From JBGAPI01 sp044221335 (lineage in GTDB: Bacteria; Pseudomonadota; Gammaproteobacteria; Xanthomonadales; Ahniellaceae), in contig JBGAPI010000005.1 of the NCBI GenBank assembly GCA_044221335.1, forward strand, positions 1 through 64,000: 64,000 bases of DNA. Reading direction: 5' to 3'. Positions within the stretch are counted from its first letter, which is position 1, and each line of letters opens with the position of its first letter. The position numbers and the translations under genes were made by a program. The notes under the pieces were generated by a model. That model had not been told where the DNA came from and did not search any database. It saw nothing but the letters and a program-made list of their open reading frames with translations. Below are positions 60,277 through 64,000 of the stretch, in pieces.

Positions 60277-61055
60277 TGCTCACCGACCAGTTCCTCGACC
60301 AGGCCCTCGCGGTCGCCCGCGCCGCCGCCGCGCGCGCCGAAGTCGTCGTCTCCCACTATTTCCGCGGCGACTATGCCGTCGAGATCAAGGAGGACGCGAG
60401 CCCCGTCACCATCGCCGACCGCGAGGCCGAGCAGGTGATCCGCGCCACGATCGCGCAGGCGTTCCCGGAACACGGGTTCTACGGCGAGGAGTTCGGCCAC
60501 GAGCGCGCCGACGCCGACTTCCTCTGGCTGATCGACCCGATCGACGGCACCAAGGCCTTCGTCCGCGGCTACCCGATGTTCTCGACCCAGATCGCGCTGA
60601 TGCATCGGGGCGAGCTGGTGGTCGGCGTGTCCAGCGCCGGCCAGTTCGGCGAGACCGCCTGGGCGCGGCGCGGCGGCGGCGCCTTCATCAACGGTCAGCG
60701 CGTCCACTGCGGCAAGGCCGACCGGATCGAGAACGCGCAGCTGTCGATCGGCAACGTCAAGACGCTGGCGGCCGACGAGCGCTGGCTGAAGCTCGCCTGC
60801 ATGATCCGCCACGCCTGGCGTACCCGCGGCTACGGCGACTTCTACCACTACCACCTGCTGGCCCGCGGCGGCGTCGACGCGGTGATCGAGTCCGACGTCA
60901 ACATCCTCGACATCGCCGCGCTGGCGGTGATCGTGCGGGAGTCCGGCGCGGTGTTCACCAACCTCGACGGCGGCCCGCTCGACCTGCACACCAAGACCGT
61001 GCTGGCGGCGACCCCGCTGTTGCACGGCATCGTCCGCGAAGGGCTCGGCGACTGA
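60276..61055 (+). CDS. Inositol monophosphatase-family phosphatase
   Basis: 259 aa, Mg2+-dependent phosphatase. Motifs PVTIADREAEQVIR, GEEFGHERADADFLWLIDPI followed by DGTKAFVRG (metal site), and ESDVNILDIAALAVIVRESG. The sequence leans towards histidinol-phosphatase (HisN)-type members, but CysQ-like 3'(2'),5'-bisphosphate nucleotidase cannot be excluded. Overlaps gspN by one base, so it is transcribed with the gsp operon without an obvious functional link. Confidence 0.85.
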   Translation: MLTDQFLDQALAVARAAAARAEVVVSHYFRGDYAVEIKEDASPVTIADREAEQVIRATIAQAFPEHGFYGEEFGHERADADFLWLIDPIDGTKAFVRGYPMFSTQIALMHRGELVVGVSSAGQFGETAWARRGGGAFINGQRVHCGKADRIENAQLSIGNVKTLAADERWLKLACMIRHAWRTRGYGDFYHYHLLARGGVDAVIESDVNILDIAALAVIVRESGAVFTNLDGGPLDLHTKTVLAATPLLHGIVREGLGD

Positions 61056-61202
61056 CGCGTCCGGTCGTCCGCGGGCCGGCCGTCGTTCGATATCGGCCGC
61101 GTCCCGTCCGGAAGTGGGCGGCGGCGACCGTTCAACCGGAAGTCGCTGCGTGATTCGCGGCGGGAACGTCCACCCGGCGGGGCATGGCCCGTGTCTTGCT
61201 TC

Positions 61203-61218
61203 ACCGGTCAATACCGGT
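61203..61218. promoter_or_regulatory. Two ACCGGT palindromes one helical turn apart
   Basis: ACCGGT-CAAT-ACCGGT lies 17 bases before the permease start. The spacing (10 bp centre to centre) suggests a dimeric repressor or activator site. No partner regulator is encoded here. Confidence 0.3.
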
Positions 61219-61234
61219 CCCGAGCAGACTTTCC

Positions 61235-63652
61235 ATGCCGAACGAAGTTCGCCAAGCCCTCCGGCACCTGCTGCGCCACCCGCGCTTCGTCGTCCTGGTC
61301 GCCCTGACGCTGGGTATCGGCATCGCCATCGTCACCACCCAGTTCAGCCTGATCGACGGCGTGTTGCTGCGGCCGCTCCCGTACCCCGGGGCGGCAACGC
61401 TGCGCCACGTCGCGCGGCATGGGGCCGCGCCGGATGGCGAGGGCTGGGATGCCCTGCGCATCGAGGAGTTCCACGCGCTGCGCGATCGCAGTCGATCCTT
61501 CAGCCGGGTCGCCGCCTACGGGTTCGAGACCTACAACGCCGTCCATGACGGTGCGCCGCCCCGACGTCTGATCGGCGGGGCCGTCAGCAGCGAATTCTTC
61601 CCGGTGCTGGGCATCCTCCCGGCGCTGGGTCGCGGAATCGCCAGCGGAGAAGACCAGCCCGGACAGCCGATGAAGGCGGTACTGAGTGACGCGCTGTGGC
61701 GCGAGGAATTCGGTGCCGACCCCGCGATCGTCGGTCGCAGCGTCGGGATCAACGGCGAGACCGCCACCATCGTCGGCGTGATGCCGCCGGGGTTCGACTT
61801 CCCGGGACGCAACGAGGTCTGGGTGAATCTGCGCGCCGCGCCAGTGGCGGTCGACGCCTCCTTCATCCCGCAGGTGGAGGTGCTGGGCAGCCTGGCTCCC
61901 GGCGCCACGACCGCGTCGGCGACCGCCGAGGCCGACACCCTCCTCGCGGCCGTGCAGCAGGAGACCGGACGCGGCAATGAACTGCCGCCACGCGCCCTGA
62001 TCGCGTCCTATCCGGATGCGACCAACAACGGCAACACCGCCGCGATGTTCTACAGCCTGCTGGCGATGACGGTGCTGGTGCTGCTGCTCGGCTGCTTCAA
62101 CGTCGCCAACCTGCTGTTCGTTCGTGCGGACGAGCGCGCTCGCGAGCTCGCCCTGCGCACCGCGATGGGGGCGGGTCGCGCGCGACTGGTGCGACAGCTG
62201 CTGGTCGAGAGCCTGATCCTCGCCGGCGCCGGGTCGGCGGTCGGCATCGCACTGGCAGCGGCCGGCACGCGCCTGCTCGACGTCAGCACCCATCGGATGC
62301 TGGAACTGCCCGATTGGATGCGCTTCGATCTCAATCCGCGCGTGTTGCTGGTCGCGATCGCCGCTGCGGCCGGCGCCGGCCTGTTGTCCGGCCTGCTGCC
62401 GGCGCTCCGCACCAGCACGGTCGCACCGAACGACGTGCTGCGCGAGAACGCGCGCGGCAGCGTCGGCCTGCGTCGCGGCCGCATGGCACGCTGGCTGATC
62501 GCCGGACAGATCGGTTTCGCCTGCTGCGCCCTGGTGATGGCGGCGTTGTTCGCGGTCAGCGCGATCCATGCGAGCCGATCCACGCTGGGGTACGACCCCG
62601 ATCATCTGTTGTGTGGTCGGATCGAGCTGCAGGCTCCCGCCTACGACACGCCGGCGGACCGCAGTCGCTTCTACGAACGCCTGCTCGAACGCGTCAAGGC
62701 GCTGCCTGGCGTCGCCGCTGCCGCGGTGTCGAGTCGCGACCTTGTCGCCAACGGCGTCTACGGACCGTTCGAGGTCGACGGTTCCGTCTACGCTCGACCG
62801 ACCGACAAGCCGGCCGCCCTGCTCGAGGTGGTCTCGCGCGACTACTTCGACGTTGTCCGTCGCGGTGCGCTGCGAGGTCGGCTGTTCGAGGCCAGCGATC
62901 GCGGCGATTCGCTCCCCATCGCCCTGGTGAATGCGAGCTTCGCGGCCCAGGTCTGGCCCGGAGAGGATCCGCTCGGCAAGCGCATCCGCCGTAGCGAAGG
63001 GGGTGCGCGCTGGGCCACGGTCGTCGGGGTGGTCCCGGACCTCGATCTGCAGGGCGTCGGCAGCACCCGCAACGGAGCCGGCTACTACCTGCTGCAGGAC
63101 CAGATGGGCTGGGGCTGGCTGGACCTGCTGGTCCGCACCGAGGGCGATGCCGCGGCGCTGGCACCCGCGCTGCGGCGCGCGGTGGCCGAAATCGATCCGC
63201 GTCTGCCGATTCACACGATCGCCACGGTCAGCGAGCGCCAGTCCCGTTCGATGGCGGGAATGACCATCATCAGCACCATGACCACGGTGTTCGCGCTGGC
63301 GGCGCTGCTGCTGGCGGCGGTCGGGATCTACGGCGTCACCAGCGCGATGGCCCGGCGCCGGCATCACGAATTCGGGATGCGGGTCGCGCTCGGCGCCGGC
63401 TCGGAGCGCATCCTTCGCCTGGTGTTTCTCGGCAGCGCGCCGCAGGCGGCCGTGGGAATACTGGGTGGCATCGCATTCGGGGCCCTGCTGGTCCGTCCGC
63501 TGCGCCCGATGACCAGCGCCGACGGCAGCGACGAGCTCTGGGTGTTCATCGCCGTGACCCTCGTGCTCGGCGCCACCGCGCTGCTGTCGACCCTGGTGCC
63601 GGCACTGCGCGCCGCACGCGCCGATCCGATGGCGGTCCTGCGGGGCGACTGA
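61235..63652 (+). CDS. MacB/FtsX-type ABC transporter permease (ADOP-like)
   Basis: 805-aa inner-membrane permease with duplicated architecture: N-terminal membrane helix (FVVLVALTLGIGIAIVTTQF), a MacB_PCD periplasmic domain, FtsX helices (LLAMTVLVLLLGCFNVANLLF, RELALRTAMGAGRARLVRQL), then a second periplasmic domain and FtsX block (GIYGVTSAMARRRHHEFGMR, VALGAGSERIL). Such permeases normally need a separate ATPase and often a membrane-fusion protein; none is adjacent. Start ATG 61235 (MPNEVRQ) is chosen over an upstream in-frame ATG because it matches the family N-terminus. Confidence 0.88.
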   Translation: MPNEVRQALRHLLRHPRFVVLVALTLGIGIAIVTTQFSLIDGVLLRPLPYPGAATLRHVARHGAAPDGEGWDALRIEEFHALRDRSRSFSRVAAYGFETYNAVHDGAPPRRLIGGAVSSEFFPVLGILPALGRGIASGEDQPGQPMKAVLSDALWREEFGADPAIVGRSVGINGETATIVGVMPPGFDFPGRNEVWVNLRAAPVAVDASFIPQVEVLGSLAPGATTASATAEADTLLAAVQQETGRGNELPPRALIASYPDATNNGNTAAMFYSLLAMTVLVLLLGCFNVANLLFVRADERARELALRTAMGAGRARLVRQLLVESLILAGAGSAVGIALAAAGTRLLDVSTHRMLELPDWMRFDLNPRVLLVAIAAAAGAGLLSGLLPALRTSTVAPNDVLRENARGSVGLRRGRMARWLIAGQIGFACCALVMAALFAVSAIHASRSTLGYDPDHLLCGRIELQAPAYDTPADRSRFYERLLERVKALPGVAAAAVSSRDLVANGVYGPFEVDGSVYARPTDKPAALLEVVSRDYFDVVRRGALRGRLFEASDRGDSLPIALVNASFAAQVWPGEDPLGKRIRRSEGGARWATVVGVVPDLDLQGVGSTRNGAGYYLLQDQMGWGWLDLLVRTEGDAAALAPALRRAVAEIDPRLPIHTIATVSERQSRSMAGMTIISTMTTVFALAALLLAAVGIYGVTSAMARRRHHEFGMRVALGAGSERILRLVFLGSAPQAAVGILGGIAFGALLVRPLRPMTSADGSDELWVFIAVTLVLGATALLSTLVPALRAARADPMAVLRGD

Positions 63653-63750
63653 GCGGGTCGCCGCCGCGCGCGGCTCGCAGGTCGGCATCCGCGCCCCGGT
63701 CAAATCATGATTCGGCGCCGCCGTTCCCGATCCGGCCGGAACCGACCGGC

Positions 63751-63756
63751 TAGAAT
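63751..63756 (+). promoter_or_regulatory. -10 element before the Nudix gene
   Basis: TAGAAT eight bases upstream of the ATG at 63765 would give a very short or leaderless transcript. Tentative. Confidence 0.3.
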
Positions 63757-63764
63757 CGCACGCT

Positions 63765-64000
63765 ATGGCAACGCTACCCATCATCCACGCCCGCCGCATG
63801 CTCAACGAGAACGGGCGCTTCCCGGTCGAGCAGGTCGATCTCGAATTCTCCAATGGTGCACGCCGCACCTTCGAGCGGATGGCCGGTTCCGGACGCGGCG
63901 CCGTCGTCGTCGTGCCGATGATCGACGCCGACACCGTGCTCTTGATCCGCGAGTACGCCGCCGGCCTGCACGCCTACGACCTCGGCCTGCCCAAGGGCCG
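63765..64000 (+). CDS. nudE: ADP compounds hydrolase NudE-like, N-terminal fragment
   Basis: First 78 codons; the gene runs off the window. The N-terminal substrate strand and the start of the Nudix fold are seen: VVVVPMIDADTVLLIREYAA, then GLHAYDLGLPKGR, which matches NudE (REYAAG...YELGxPKG). The Nudix box (GX5EX7REUXEEXGU) would lie just beyond. NudE hydrolyses ADP-ribose, NADH and similar compounds. It commonly neighbours the IMPase/CysQ-type gene in gammaproteobacteria; here the permease has come between them. Confidence 0.85.
   Translation, partial: MATLPIIHARRMLNENGRFPVEQVDLEFSNGARRTFERMAGSGRGAVVVVPMIDADTVLLIREYAAGLHAYDLGLPKG

Overview
This is high-GC DNA from a gammaproteobacterium, most likely of the order Lysobacterales (Xanthomonadales) or a close relative. 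The evidence is the gene order pyrB-pyrR-ruvX-yqgE-tonB-gshB / pilGHIJK-chpABC / rsmE-bioA, a type II secretion operon next to it, the recA-recX-rpsU neighbourhood, and a family of short hairpin repeats that begin with GTAG, resembling the REP (SMAG) elements of Stenotrophomonas. No rRNA, tRNA, CRISPR array, phage or complete insertion sequence was seen. Genus cannot be given from sequence reading alone.

Layout. 0-5.5 kb: the end of a sensor histidine kinase, three unrecognised small genes, a periplasmic transglutaminase-like protein and a ComEA-type DNA-binding protein. 5.7-18.1 kb: an M20 metallopeptidase, a DUF4126 membrane protein, a secreted lipase with its dedicated foldase, a lipoprotein of lower G+C enclosed by two inverted arrays of 68-bp repeats, a PhoX-like phosphatase, a TMEM43-like membrane protein, an MBL-fold hydrolase, an S9 peptidase and an RDD protein. 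18.2-28.6 kb: CstA-YbdD (pyruvate or peptide uptake), a POT peptide transporter, ParC, a sterol desaturase-family oxygenase and a large membrane Ser/Thr kinase. 28.7-33 kb: CinA-type amidohydrolase, RecA, RecX, ribosomal protein S21, YqeY and two membrane proteins.

33.1-54.6 kb is a long block in the same order as the Pseudomonas aeruginosa pyrB-to-bioA region. It contains the complete core of the Pil-Chp chemosensory system, which controls type IV pilus twitching: PilG and PilH response regulators, PilI and ChpC adaptors, PilJ receptor, PilK methyltransferase, the 2377-residue ChpA kinase and ChpB methylesterase. A TonB3-like protein and GshB lie divergently next to pilG. 54.7-60.3 kb holds type II secretion genes gspG to gspN with overlapping stops and starts, followed by an inositol monophosphatase-family enzyme, an orphan MacB/FtsX-type permease and the start of a NudE-like Nudix hydrolase.

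The lipase/foldase pair is the type of cargo that the type II system exports. The clearest unexpected signal is the GTAG repeat family. In at least nine genes the TAG inside the repeat is the in-frame stop codon. Two convergent gene pairs end inside facing repeats, and two exact 68-bp-period arrays in opposite orientation bracket one compositionally foreign lipoprotein gene.
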